DNA of 18,561 nt from an uncultured Sutterella sp. Its GTDB lineage: Bacteria; Pseudomonadota; Gammaproteobacteria; Burkholderiales; Burkholderiaceae_F. The position numbers and the translations under genes were made by a program. Shown one piece after another: positions 8,167 through 15,658 of this stretch. The notes beneath the pieces are model-generated. The model was not told the origin of the DNA. It made no database searches and worked only from the letters and a program-made list of their open reading frames with translations. The first letter of the stretch is position 1. Each line of letters begins with the position of its first letter. Location of the stretch: contig CAJLGW010000034.1 of NCBI GenBank assembly GCA_905206345.1, positions 1 through 18,561 of the forward strand, read 5' to 3'.

Positions 8167-8192
8167 TTAATAGCGTTATTTCGTGAACACTG
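8167..8192. repeat. Right terminal inverted repeat of the IS630 element
   Basis: This 26-base end mirrors 6932-6957 and is followed by TA at 8193-8194, the other copy of the target duplication. Confidence 0.8.
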
Positions 8193-8197
8193 TACTG

Positions 8198-8257
8198 GTA
8201 GCCAATACAACAAATAATTTCGCTAAAGCACCCGGATAAAGGTGTTTTTTAGTTTTA
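8198..8257 (-). repeat. 60-bp remnant of the 3' end of a second IS630-type element
   Basis: The segment from GTAGCC to AGTTTTA closely matches 10764-10820 (same order and orientation, a few substitutions and small indels). In the other copy these bases encode the last residues of an IS630 transposase (KLKHLYPVL, stop) and the element's outer end. Here the reading is spoiled by an extra C and an A-run change. The match ends after 8257, so only the tip of the element is left. The internal GCACC...GGTG hairpin followed by T6 looks like a terminator but is explained by the IS end; it could still act as one. Confidence 0.65.
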
Positions 8258-8570
8258 AAAATTTGGGGTGACCATTCAGCTCGGCGGGTATCTTTTTATT
8301 TTGTGGAGCTTACTGAAACAATACGAGGCATTGTCAATCGATGGTGTCATACACTTTTTTAATAAGTTTGCCTGACGGCTGGATTGGATTTGTAAACCGC
8401 TGGTTTTAGCGTGTTTGTGGTAGGACTATCGGCTATAACTAAACTGGTGATAGGTACTTTGCAATCAAGTTGCTGTTTTGTATAAGTCATTTTTCCGGAT
8501 AAGAATGCTTAATTGCTTTTCTGCGAATTCAATTATGTGACGATAGCTCTCGGAACGCAACTTTTTTAGT
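8258..8570. other. Intergenic stretch without a supportable gene
   Basis: No gene of convincing length, RNA gene or clear promoter is seen between the IS remnant and the acyltransferase. A 36-codon plus-strand frame (GTG at 8268 to TGA at 8375) is followed in another frame by PDGWIGFVNRWF and a stop (8371-8409). These could be the eroded 3' end of a membrane-protein gene, but I cannot name it. Confidence 0.4.
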
Positions 8571-9685
8571 TTGAGGGCTTTACTCAATTTTGAGTTGGTC
8601 TTCAGGAGGTATCGTTTTAAATTGATCGTCTTTCTATGCATCAATGTTGAATTTTTGAGATGTATTTTTGCACTTTCAATTGTTGGTTTTCATTTGGTTT
8701 ACATCAACAAGTTTGCAATGTACGGTCTTGAAGGGTGGAGACCTTTTTTAATTAATGGAAATGTTGCCGTTGGTTTTTTCTTCGTAATGGCCTTTTATTT
8801 CACTATATCAAAAATTTCGAAGGATATCGATATTCCGAGCTTTTTGATTAGGCGCTATTTTAGGTTAGCACCAACCATTTTATTTGCAACGCTCACTGGG
8901 TATGTCTTGATTAAATTTGGTCTTCTTGACTTAAAATACAACCTCTCGGCTGATATTGAAAATGTTTTTTTAATTAGAGATCTTTTTAGTCGATATAGAT
9001 GGGGGGCACTGATTCACCCTGCATGGTATTGTTGTGATTATTTGTTTTTAGTTATTTTCTATGTATTAGCGTACAAAACGTTTAATAGTGAAGGAATGAG
9101 TTTACTGATGTTTTTGGCTATTTTTGTTGGTTGGAGGTTGTATGATCCTCAGCTAAATGTAGCTACTGTATTTATTCATTATGACTTTGGACGAGCATTG
9201 TTTTGTTTGGGTTGCGCTCATTTTTTGCATAAGGCGCTTTTATACAGTCGAAATAGTCAAATAAATTGTTTCAAGGGGGGGGTACTCTGTTAGAATTATT
9301 TTTACTTTTCGTCATTATTCAAAAAATGTTTTTTGCACAGTACTCTAAGTTTTCAGAATTAATGGTTTTGATTTCATTTGTACTTTTATTCTTTTTGTTT
9401 ATCCTCAAGGCAGGTTTTTTTGCAAATTTTTTGAATCGTAGTTGCTTCGGAAAAATAGGGAAATATACGTACTCTTTCTACATAATACACATCCTCGTTC
9501 TAGATAGTTTTAGCACAGTGATTCTTCCTAAATATATGGGGAATTTGATATCCTCTTGGCAATTGGTTGTAATGATGCTGTTTTGTACATGTTTATTTTC
9601 TGTACTAACATATCACATAGTTGAGCAACCATGTTGGAATTTTTGTAGAAAAAAGATTTTACAGATTGATAGGGTACAGAAGTAA
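8571..9685 (+). pseudogene. Acyltransferase-3 family membrane O-acyltransferase, split at a G8 tract
   Basis: Two overlapping frames (8571-9293 and 9266-9685) together give about 370 residues, the usual size of an acyltransferase-3 (PF01757) enzyme. These multi-helix inner-membrane proteins acylate surface sugars. Frame 1 has the typical start region INVEFLRCIFALSIVGFHL with the conserved histidine, and the FLIRRYFRLAPT motif. Frame 2 gives the last helices and the common HIVEQPCWNF ending. The frames part at a run of eight G (9275-9282): nine G would join them. The gene is therefore either phase-variable in its OFF state or a decayed copy. The start is uncertain: TTG at 8571 is the longest option, TTG at 8622 follows AGGAGGT (8604-8610) at a rather long spacing, and no in-frame ATG precedes the INVEFLR motif. 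Composition is very A+T-rich compared with flanking blocks, suggesting transfer. Confidence 0.75.
9275..9282 (+). repeat. G8 homopolymer, candidate phase-variation tract
   Basis: Eight G interrupt the acyltransferase exactly where its reading frame changes. With eight G frame 1 stops at 9293; one additional G would fuse frame 1 to frame 2. Long G tracts in surface-glycan genes are classical slipped-strand switches. Confidence 0.7.
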
Positions 9686-9701
9686 ATTAATTCGTACAGA
9701 G

Positions 9702-9763
9702 TCATTTTGCTTTAAAATGATGGGTATCTTATGTTTAAATGGCAGGGCATTAAAACAATGCCC
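9702..9763. terminator. Two hairpins after the acyltransferase
   Basis: TCATTTT (9702-9708) pairs with AAAATGA (9714-9720), and GGGCATT (9745-9751) pairs with AATGCCC (9757-9763). Both lie in the 219-base gap before the next gene. The second stem is the stronger but is followed only by TTGTCAC, so termination is plausible rather than sure. Confidence 0.35.
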
Positions 9764-9884
9764 TTGTCACTAGAATAATCAGGTGACATTTGAGTACTAT
9801 ATCCTTAAATTTGAGGGATTAGTAATCTTCTGTTCAATTGTTGAGAAGAATTTCTCTATTTAATTTTGATATGAAGATGTTTCC

Positions 9885-9893
9885 TTTTTTTTT
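9885..9893 (+). repeat. T9 homopolymer upstream of the truncated glycosyltransferase
   Basis: Nine T lie between ATG codons at 9871/9877 and the glycosyltransferase frame that opens at 9905. As written, the ATG frame ends after 17 codons. Removing one T would place ATG 9871 in frame with the glycosyltransferase. No ribosome binding site is obvious for either start. Confidence 0.4.
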
Positions 9894-9904
9894 GTCAAAA
9901 ACAA

Positions 9905-10771
9905 GTGCAAAAATCCTTTGCTAAAAGTCTAATTAAATTCAAACAAACTTCGGTTATGCAACGACTGTCTTTTTTGTTTGGCTTAACACTTTTTTCTTGT
10001 AAGTTGAAGCAAAAGAAAGTACTGAAAGTATTAGGTATTCCAATTTGGTTTCATGATCGTACGAGTGATTTCTTTGATTATTTAAGTGAAAATATTGAAA
10101 GTGGACACGATCACGTGTATATACTGCGTCACAACATTGGAGAGACGTTCGTTTATTTGTCATATTTAAAGTCTTGGATTAAGAGCAACAAGTCCAAAAA
10201 ACCATTAATTATTGTTTGGCGAGAGAAGGACGTATCGCTATATAAGATGTTTTTGGATTCGGATTGTTCGTCTCAGTTCTTATTTATCCCACATAGTGAC
10301 CATAACATTTTTTTGAGAAAAAAATGTTTTGATTTAAACGGGATGCGTTTCTTCACTCCAACGTACCAAGTGGCAGAAAATTTAAAAATTGAATATCAAT
10401 CTAATCCCAAGACGAATTTTCATGATTTTATTCTTCAAAACATGGGGGTGGCTTTGGATGCTGAACCGTCCAATTTTCCCAGAGTTAGCAATGAAGTCGT
10501 TAATAATGTGTTAAATCAAGTTCAATCATGGTCGGTAGGTGATAGGTCAATTGCGTTATTATTGCCTTTGGCAAACAGCTTAGAGGAACTACCTGTGTCA
10601 TTTTGGGGGGATTTGTGTCAGAAGTTAAGAAGTAACAATTACTATGTAGTTGTCAATTCTGAACATCCAATTCAGGGGATTGAAGCGGATAAGTTTTATT
10701 GGGGAAATATTGAGGAGGTCTATCAGTTAGCTTCCCAATCAAAGAAAATAATTTCATTGGCTAGTAGCTAG
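9905..10771 (+). pseudogene. GT9-like glycosyltransferase, C-terminus cut off by an IS630 end
   Basis: The 288-residue frame is a paralogue of the second half of the 776-aa glycosyltransferase at 12638-14968. It aligns almost without gaps from residue 4 (SFAKSLIKF against SFFNGLIQV) through LRHNIGETFVYLSYLKSW (against SRHNIGETLVYLMYLKLW), PLIIVWREKDVSLYKMF, and LPVSFWGDLCQKL. The paralogue continues for some 80 residues after MASGLG; here the protein ends at SLASS because IS630 DNA begins at about 10764-10766. The region that would hold the donor-binding end of a GT-B fold is lost, so it is probably inactive. The GTG at 9905 lacks a ribosome binding site; ATG 9956 is an alternative. Strongly A+T-rich, like the acyltransferase before it. 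Confidence 0.75.
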
Positions 10772-11154
10772 TACCACAAATATTTTCGCTAAAGCACCGG
10801 ATAAAGGTGCTTTAGTTTTATACGGGCATTTTCCGTTGTAAATTGCCACGATACTCCATTTTTCTTCCTTTGATTTCTTTTATCCTCCCATTGCTTGACA
10901 TACTTTTTCATTAACGTCATCGTAGGAATTCGACGACTCAGGCATTGACTCTTTAAAACACTGAGTTCAATCTCAGCAATGTTTAACCAACTGCCATGTC
11001 TAGGGGTATAGTGAATTTCCAATTTCGAGGCGATACGATAGGCCTCTTCAGGTGAGAATGCTTGATAGAGGGAAGACATTTTGTGAGTGTTCAGATTATC
11101 CATCACCAATATGACTTTCTTGGCTTGTGGGTAATGGAATAGGGTGGCAGAACT
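10764..11154 (-). mobile_element. 3' fragment of a second IS630-family element
   Basis: The left boundary is the point where the glycosyltransferase paralogy stops (SLAS) and the 57-bp sequence shared with 8198-8257 begins. A TA lies at the junction, fitting IS630 target use. The fragment includes the element end and the 3' third of the transposase. On the right it stops at the IS3 terminal repeat at 11155; its missing 5' part is not found beyond the IS3 element, so sequence was deleted. Confidence 0.7.
10789..11154 (-). pseudogene. IS630-type transposase, C-terminal fragment
   Basis: The frame reads LFHYPQAKKVILVMDNLNTH (second catalytic aspartate), then HYTPRHGSWLNIAEIELS (catalytic glutamate) and ends LKHLYPVL. 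The DNA-binding domain and first catalytic aspartate are absent because the gene is cut by the IS3 element. It is a different IS630 lineage from the element at 6932-8192 and is closer to the host in base composition. Confidence 0.8.
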
Positions 11155-11169
11155 GGAATTTTGAATCTC
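11155..11169. repeat. Left terminal inverted repeat of the IS3 element
   Basis: Fifteen bases that match the right end in inverted orientation at 14 positions; the orfB stop lies 14 bases inside. Confidence 0.75.
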
Positions 11170-11182
11170 TATTGAAACCCCG

Positions 11183-12121
11183 CTAAATAGCCATTAATAA
11201 CTCCGCATAGTACGTATTGGGAGATTTCATACCTAACTTTGAATGGGGTCGACGTCCATTATAGTAGTAAATCCAGTCTTGTACCGACTTCTGAGCTTGT
11301 GCTCGCGATTCAAAGCTACCAGTAACGGGAAGGGTCTCACGTTTTAAAGTTGCCCAAAACGATTCAGCCGGTGCATTATCCCAACATTGACCACGACGAC
11401 TCATTGAACTAATCATGTGGTGATCAGTCAGAGTCTCTTGGAACGCAACACTGCAATATTGCGAGCCTTGATCGCTATGAAAGATGCACCCTGCCGATGG
11501 AGCTTCGTTTTTATAAGCTTTCAATAAAGCATCAATGACGAGTTGTTTAGTCATTTGTGCTCCAAAGCTATATCCAACTAATCGTCGCGTCCCTAAATCC
11601 AGTACACTGGCCAGATAAAGCCAACCTTCACTCGTTGGTATGTAGGTAATATCGCCGCACCACGCCTGATTAATGCCATACTGATCAAAACGGCGTTCAA
11701 TGAGATTGGGGGACTTCTTAAGGTCGTGATTGCTATCGGTTGTTTGAACATATTTACGATGAAAACGATGCAACAAACCATTGCTTCTCATGAGCCGGCG
11801 AAGACGCTTGAGGTCGACACGCAGGCCCTTCTGTCGCAATAGATGATGACAAACCAAAACGCCAGGGACGTGACCCTTACAAGTCTTTAATATTTCAGAC
11901 TTTAACATTGTTAAAACATAATCATCGGTTTCAATGACACCATAGCGGTGTTGTTGGTCAGCATGGCACCATGCGTAAAAACCGCTGGTACTGACCTCCA
12001 GTAACTCACAGGCTCGAGCAATCGGTAAAGAGTTATGTCGTCCAATGATGCTGTTTTTAAGTCCGTCTTGTAAAAAGACGTACTTCTTTACGGTATCTTG
12101 GCGAAGTACGCCGCGGCTTTT
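11183..12121 (-). CDS. IS3-family transposase OrfB (catalytic part)
   Basis: This is the DDE integrase-type domain. The acids are visible in WCGDITYIP, FHSDQGSQYC and NAPAESFWATLKRE, followed by the usual YYNGRRPHSKLGMKSP tail. The first ATG is at 11908, but the same frame is open upstream through a typical OrfB start region (VKKYVFLQDG, then LEVSTSGFYAW), so translation is by -1 frameshifting from orfA at the A7 run, giving one OrfAB transposase. Coordinates here run from the shift site. Nothing essential appears missing. Confidence 0.9.
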   Translation of the reverse strand, partial: KSRGVLRQDTVKKYVFLQDGLKNSIIGRHNSLPIARACELLEVSTSGFYAWCHADQQHRYGVIETDDYVLTMLKSEILKTCKGHVPGVLVCHHLLRQKGLRVDLKRLRRLMRSNGLLHRFHRKYVQTTDSNHDLKKSPNLIERRFDQYGINQAWCGDITYIPTSEGWLYLASVLDLGTRRLVGYSFGAQMTKQLVIDALLKAYKNEAPSAGCIFHSDQGSQYCSVAFQETLTDHHMISSMSRRGQCWDNAPAESFWATLKRETLPVTGSFESRAQAQKSVQDWIYYYNGRRPHSKLGMKSPNTYYAELLMAI

Positions 12122-12351
12122 TTTAGAAATTCAACCTCAGCTTCACGTTGTTTCAGAGCCTTACGTAATCGTGCATTTTCTTCAATGAGCGAAACGTTTT
12201 CGGGAGGAAGAACTCCTTTGGCTTTTACACACCATCGATTAAGAGTTTTAGGACTAATATGGAGACTTTGAGCGACCTCAACTTGGGTCTCGCCATTTTG
12301 AACTCGAGCAATAGCGGCTCGTTTAAATTCTTCAGAAAAATGTTTTTGCAT
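12088..12351 (-). CDS. IS3-family OrfA (DNA-binding part of the transposase)
   Basis: The 87-aa protein starts MQKHFSEEFKRAAI, has a helix-turn-helix (QVEVAQSLHISPKTLNRWC) and ends in a leucine-zipper-like coil (LIEENARLRKALKQREAEVE). FLKKAAAYFAK is the normal orfA end. It binds the terminal repeats, and its last codons overlap the frameshift signal leading into orfB. Confidence 0.9.
   Translation of the reverse strand: MQKHFSEEFKRAAIARVQNGETQVEVAQSLHISPKTLNRWCVKAKGVLPPENVSLIEENARLRKALKQREAEVEFLKKAAAYFAKIP
12118..12124 (-). promoter_or_regulatory. A7 programmed -1 frameshift site of the IS3 element
   Basis: On the minus strand orfA reads CTA AAA AAA GCC, i.e. the slippery heptamer A-AAA-AAA in the right phase. 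A -1 slip continues as KKSRGVLRQ into orfB. A short stem GGCG/CGCC (12100-12112 on the plus strand) follows and could stimulate slipping. Confidence 0.75.
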
Positions 12352-12384
12352 TTTTGATCCTCACATAATCAGATTTTAAAAAAT

Positions 12385-12399
12385 GAGAATCAAAATTCC
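12385..12399. repeat. Right terminal inverted repeat of the IS3 element
   Basis: Mirror of 11155-11169, 33 bases upstream of the orfA start. Confidence 0.75.
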
Positions 12400-12637
12400 G
12401 AATCTACGACCTTATTTCAATTTGTTCTCACTGCTTCTTGTGGACTTGCCACCTAAAACTCTTCGTTAGTGATCATTTAACTGGGAGTTCAGGTTATTAA
12501 GATACCAAATGTAGGATAAAGTAAATACTCTCTGCCATGTTTCTGTGTTCGCTTGTTTAACTCGGACTGTTAGAATGATGAGTCACGACATACGGAATGT
12601 TTCCAGAGTAGTATCGCCTTTGTCATTTTAAGAAGCT

Positions 12638-14968
12638 TTATAAGTGGCTCTGGTTTTGCATTATCATTTCCGCCAGTTGTTCCGCCGCGTAAAGTTTTGT
12701 GTCCCACTCTCTGACAATACTTTTCGTTGCAATGACTTGAGGGAGATTTGTCACAGAATAGATATTTTTTGCCATCGTGGAATCATACCCAATACTACGA
12801 CTTACAAAGTCCGTATAGATAAGATCGCAGGATGTACCAACTGTCGAAAGTAAAACACCCAAACCACTAGCCATCGAAACGATTCGTTGGGCTTTTTGAG
12901 CATACACATAAAGCTCATTAATCGGACAATGAATCGTAACTGCATTTTCAATGCATGTTGATGGGTCAAGAGCATTTACAAGCACAACGTACCCCTTCTC
13001 TACGAACTTTTGGCATAAGTCTTGCCAGAAAGTCATCGGAAGGCTCTTCAACGAATTTGTTTCTGGACACAACAATACATAAGGACTTCCTTGCGTTAGA
13101 CTCGCAATTGCGACTTCAGCTTTATGCTGTATACGAGAGGGAATCTTAGGTACATTTGTCATCTTCTCAGTCTCATGTAATCCCATGCTTCGAAGAATCG
13201 TCGAAACAAAGTTGACCGATAGACCCTTTTGCCAGGCAATCTTCATAGATTCCGCAATACGGAACGTTGGACATATAACTTGGGTATCGCCAACAACTGT
13301 AACATCTTGCCGGAAAAAAGCATTTAAATCCGACTGAGCAACGTCAAAACGTAGAATTTCGCAGCCTTCTTCTACAAACATCTTATAAAACGGCAAATCC
13401 TTTTCGCGCCAGACTAAGATTGCGGGCTTCTTTGCACCAACAGCTCGAATCCATAATTTAAGATACATAAGATACACCAATGTTTCACCAATGTTGTGGC
13501 GAGAAACAAAGACTGCATCATAATTTTCTCCTAGTCTCGACTTAAAGTATTCAAAAAATTCTTTATTACGTTTTTTAGCATAGCAAGGGATGCCAAGAAT
13601 TCGCGTCACTTTATATTTGCGCAACTTTGTTGAGAAAACGGTAATACCACAGATTTTAATCTTTCGGTCAGTCGAAGATTGTCGCACCTGAATAAGACCG
13701 TTGAAGAAGCTCCGAATATGAAAAATGCGATTATCAAGAAACTTCTTTTCACTACGATAAAGCGTTAAATCTCCAAACTTTACTTCACTAGCAGGTTTGG
13801 GATTCTCGATATTGTTATCGGGAAAGGTTCGCCCCATCCCCGCAATATCCTTAAACAATCGTCGCCAGAAAGTATGATGACTCTTAGGGCGCCATAAACT
13901 CTTGACGCACTCTTTCCAATATGAGCGACGTAACTTTGAAACATGTCGCTGTAAACGTGAACCTAAGTCCACTCCTTCCCATACGAATGGAGATACAGTC
14001 CAGTTATAAAGCTGTACTTCATTGACCTTCCCTGATACGGAAAAAGGTATCGATAGACTCTTATCCTCACGGCGAAGCTGTGCCGGAGAAATGGTATACA
14101 AGCGATCCTGAGCCCCAACCAAAACGTCGCAGAGGCCACTACGCAAAGCAAAAATGTATCGGCATTTCAAACCAATCGACACTACATCTCGCAAAGAAAG
14201 GTCGTAATCAAAAGCGCTAATACCGTGCGGCAACTTTATACGCTTTGAATTTACTAGAATCTTATAGCCGTGTTGATGCACCTCTTCAGCAATTTCCGCC
14301 CACCATTCGGGTGGAAGTTCCACTGCAGTTGCAGCTTCAGGCGCAAACAAAACAATCTTTTCCAAGGGCCCGACTTCTTCAACACACTTCCTTGCTGTAT
14401 CGGATAGAGGCAGTTCAATGGTCGGCACATCAAAGCGGAAGTCCTCTTCAATGCCCATATTCGTTGCCCAACGGTAACACCAGTAACGGTTATAAGAGAA
14501 GAAGTTATTGATAGGGTTTTCAGCGACAAATGCCTTCCCTAGACGCGGCACACAAGAGAATACGGCTTGATAAATCTCATTTTCTAATCGGTCAGCTTCG
14601 TGTGCCGTGGGCTGACAGTTTGCGAAGTAACGTTTTTTAAATGTAACGTTCTTTTTTACTAGCTTGTCGAGGTCATAGACACTGTAATCTTTAACACCAA
14701 AAAGCTCCATCAGGAATTCGTGTTGCGGACGAACAATAAATCGAAGTGGCTTCCCATACGTATCTTCAAAAGCATTCTTTGCCGCAATAGCATAGAAAAC
14801 GTCTCCCAAGTGCTTATGGAGCACAAGGTTGTACTTAGATGAATCACAGAGCGATTCTATTTCTTGAACGTAATTAAAAATAACCGAATAATTGTACGCC
14901 ATATTACCCTCTGACGAAAGTGTTGAGGGTTTGGGGGGGGCGAGATTTATGTTTCGAATATTACTCAT
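12638..14968 (-). CDS. Tandem GT9-like glycosyltransferase (two GT-B domains), 776 aa
   Basis: Two related halves are fused. Domain 1 (about 35-330) has VLHKHLGDVFYAIAA near 43-57, FAPEAATAVELPPEWWAEIA, and a SGLCDVLVG site. Domain 2 (about 430-776) has SRHNIGETLVYLMYLKLW, LLCPETNSLKSLPMTFW and SMASGLGVLLSTVG. This is the pattern of heptosyltransferase-like GT9 enzymes: an N-terminal xGDxx loop, then Px..K.LP..w, then SGxxxxx in the donor domain. Likely role: cytoplasmic transfer of one or two sugars in capsule or LPS synthesis. The longest start (14968) overlaps rpe by 8 bases and puts a C8 run at codons 10-12. ATG 14902 (MAYNYS, codon 23) has AGAGGG 4 bases upstream and may be the real start. 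It is last in the operon. The truncated gene at 9905 is a paralogue of domain 2. Confidence 0.75.
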   Translation of the reverse strand: MSNIRNINLAPPKPSTLSSEGNMAYNYSVIFNYVQEIESLCDSSKYNLVLHKHLGDVFYAIAAKNAFEDTYGKPLRFIVRPQHEFLMELFGVKDYSVYDLDKLVKKNVTFKKRYFANCQPTAHEADRLENEIYQAVFSCVPRLGKAFVAENPINNFFSYNRYWCYRWATNMGIEEDFRFDVPTIELPLSDTARKCVEEVGPLEKIVLFAPEAATAVELPPEWWAEIAEEVHQHGYKILVNSKRIKLPHGISAFDYDLSLRDVVSIGLKCRYIFALRSGLCDVLVGAQDRLYTISPAQLRREDKSLSIPFSVSGKVNEVQLYNWTVSPFVWEGVDLGSRLQRHVSKLRRSYWKECVKSLWRPKSHHTFWRRLFKDIAGMGRTFPDNNIENPKPASEVKFGDLTLYRSEKKFLDNRIFHIRSFFNGLIQVRQSSTDRKIKICGITVFSTKLRKYKVTRILGIPCYAKKRNKEFFEYFKSRLGENYDAVFVSRHNIGETLVYLMYLKLWIRAVGAKKPAILVWREKDLPFYKMFVEEGCEILRFDVAQSDLNAFFRQDVTVVGDTQVICPTFRIAESMKIAWQKGLSVNFVSTILRSMGLHETEKMTNVPKIPSRIQHKAEVAIASLTQGSPYVLLCPETNSLKSLPMTFWQDLCQKFVEKGYVVLVNALDPSTCIENAVTIHCPINELYVYAQKAQRIVSMASGLGVLLSTVGTSCDLIYTDFVSRSIGYDSTMAKNIYSVTNLPQVIATKSIVREWDTKLYAAEQLAEMIMQNQSHL
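14933..14940 (-). repeat. C8 (G8 on plus) homopolymer at the 5' end of the glycosyltransferase
   Basis: Eight C on the coding strand encode A-P-P at codons 10-12 of the longest reading. A length change would break translation from 14968 but leave a start at 14902 unaffected. It could therefore switch between coupled and independent initiation, or simply lie in the spacer between rpe and the true start. Confidence 0.55.
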
Positions 14969-15605
14969 TCTTGTTTACAAAAGGTTGGAGAAGCTGCTGA
15001 TAGCTTTCTTGCTTACCAAAGATGGAAGCAGTTCCTAAAATAAAACCCTTCACTCCGCAGGCCGCAAACTCTTCTATGTTCTTTAACGAAACTCCGCCAT
15101 CAATAGAGACTTCGATCATCGGGTGCATCTTAGCAAGGTACTTAATCTTTTCATCATTATTTTCGAGAGGTTTCTGTCCAGCAAAGCCGGGATGTACACG
15201 CATGGCAAGCACCTTATTAATTTTCGGCAAAAGATACTCGAACTGCTCAATTGAAGTCTCCGGATTTACAGCAAGCCCAACATTAACGCCAAGTTCCACT
15301 AACTTATCTATAGCTCGAACAGCTTTTTCGTTTTCGACGTGTACATAAACCAGGTTCACTCCATACTTTAAAATGAAGTTGATGTGAGGCTCGATATTCT
15401 CAACCATTAAATGGGCCTCAAGTGGTTTCTTCGTGTGCTTACGACAGTAAGCTACATGATCCCAAGACATGGCGAAATTCGGCACCCAAATCCCATCCAT
15501 AATATCTATATGAAAACTCGTGGCCCCGGCTTTTTCAAGCTTATCGATTTCATCAGCAAAATGCCCATAGTCTGCACACATAAGCGATGGAGATAAATTT
15601 AGCAT
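14961..15605 (-). CDS. rpe: Ribulose-phosphate 3-epimerase family protein
   Basis: This 214-aa TIM-barrel protein matches the family in length and motifs: LSPSLMCADY (4-13), HIDIMDGIWVPN (32-43), HLMVENIEPH (65-74), NPETS (114-118), HPGFAGQ (138-144), SIDGG (167-171) and ILGTASIFG. The metal/catalytic residues H32, D34, H65 and D169 are present. The reaction would be D-ribulose 5-phosphate to D-xylulose 5-phosphate. The usual NPGF.GQ loop reads HPGFAGQ, which may alter specificity (related enzymes act on allulose 6-phosphate). Placement between manA- and glycosyltransferase-like genes suggests a dedicated biosynthetic copy rather than the housekeeping one. A weak GAG ribosome binding site lies about 9 bases before the ATG. 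Confidence 0.88.
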   Translation of the reverse strand: MLNLSPSLMCADYGHFADEIDKLEKAGATSFHIDIMDGIWVPNFAMSWDHVAYCRKHTKKPLEAHLMVENIEPHINFILKYGVNLVYVHVENEKAVRAIDKLVELGVNVGLAVNPETSIEQFEYLLPKINKVLAMRVHPGFAGQKPLENNDEKIKYLAKMHPMIEVSIDGGVSLKNIEEFAACGVKGFILGTASIFGKQESYQQLLQPFVNKNE

Positions 15606-15658
15606 TTCAAAACTCTATGAAAAGGATGAGTTTAAAGAACTCTTCCCTATTTTTATGA

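Larger units (their letters stand above)
6932..8192 (-). mobile_element. IS630-family insertion sequence, 1261 bp, defective
   Basis: Imperfect terminal inverted repeats (6932-6957 and 8167-8192; the inner 14 bases, AATAACGCTATTAA, are identical) bound a minus-strand IS630-type transposase. A TA dinucleotide flanks both ends (6930-6931 and 8193-8194), the target duplication of IS630/Tc1 elements. It is noticeably more G+C-rich than the DNA on either side, suggesting an origin outside this host. Insertion was between yicC and the accessory region, 5 bases from a remnant of another IS630 type. The transposase is split into three frames, so the copy is probably immobile on its own. Confidence 0.85.
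11155..12399 (-). mobile_element. IS3-family insertion sequence, 1245 bp
   Basis: GGAATTTTGAATCTC at 11155-11169 and the complement of GGAATTTTGATTCTC at 12385-12399 form 15-bp inverted repeats with one mismatch. Between them lie orfA and orfB of an IS3-type transposase joined by a -1 frameshift signal. Both frames look intact, so the element may be active. The flanks (AACT on the left, GAAT on the right) show no clear target duplication. With the missing half of the IS630 neighbour, this points to a deletion or rearrangement at one end after insertion. Confidence 0.85.

Noticed and set aside
8221..8250. Terminator-like hairpin with T-run
   Set aside because: The same bases encode the transposase C-terminus in the copy at 10789-10820, so the structure is best explained as an IS end; a terminator effect is secondary.
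8268..8409. Short plus-strand frame ending FFNKFA, then PDGWIGFVNRWF in another frame
   Set aside because: It could be an eroded gene end, but it is too short and has no homology I can name.
12400..12637. Spacer between the IS3 element and the tandem glycosyltransferase
   Set aside because: I looked for the missing IS630 half, a terminator for the minus-strand operon and small genes, and found nothing convincing.
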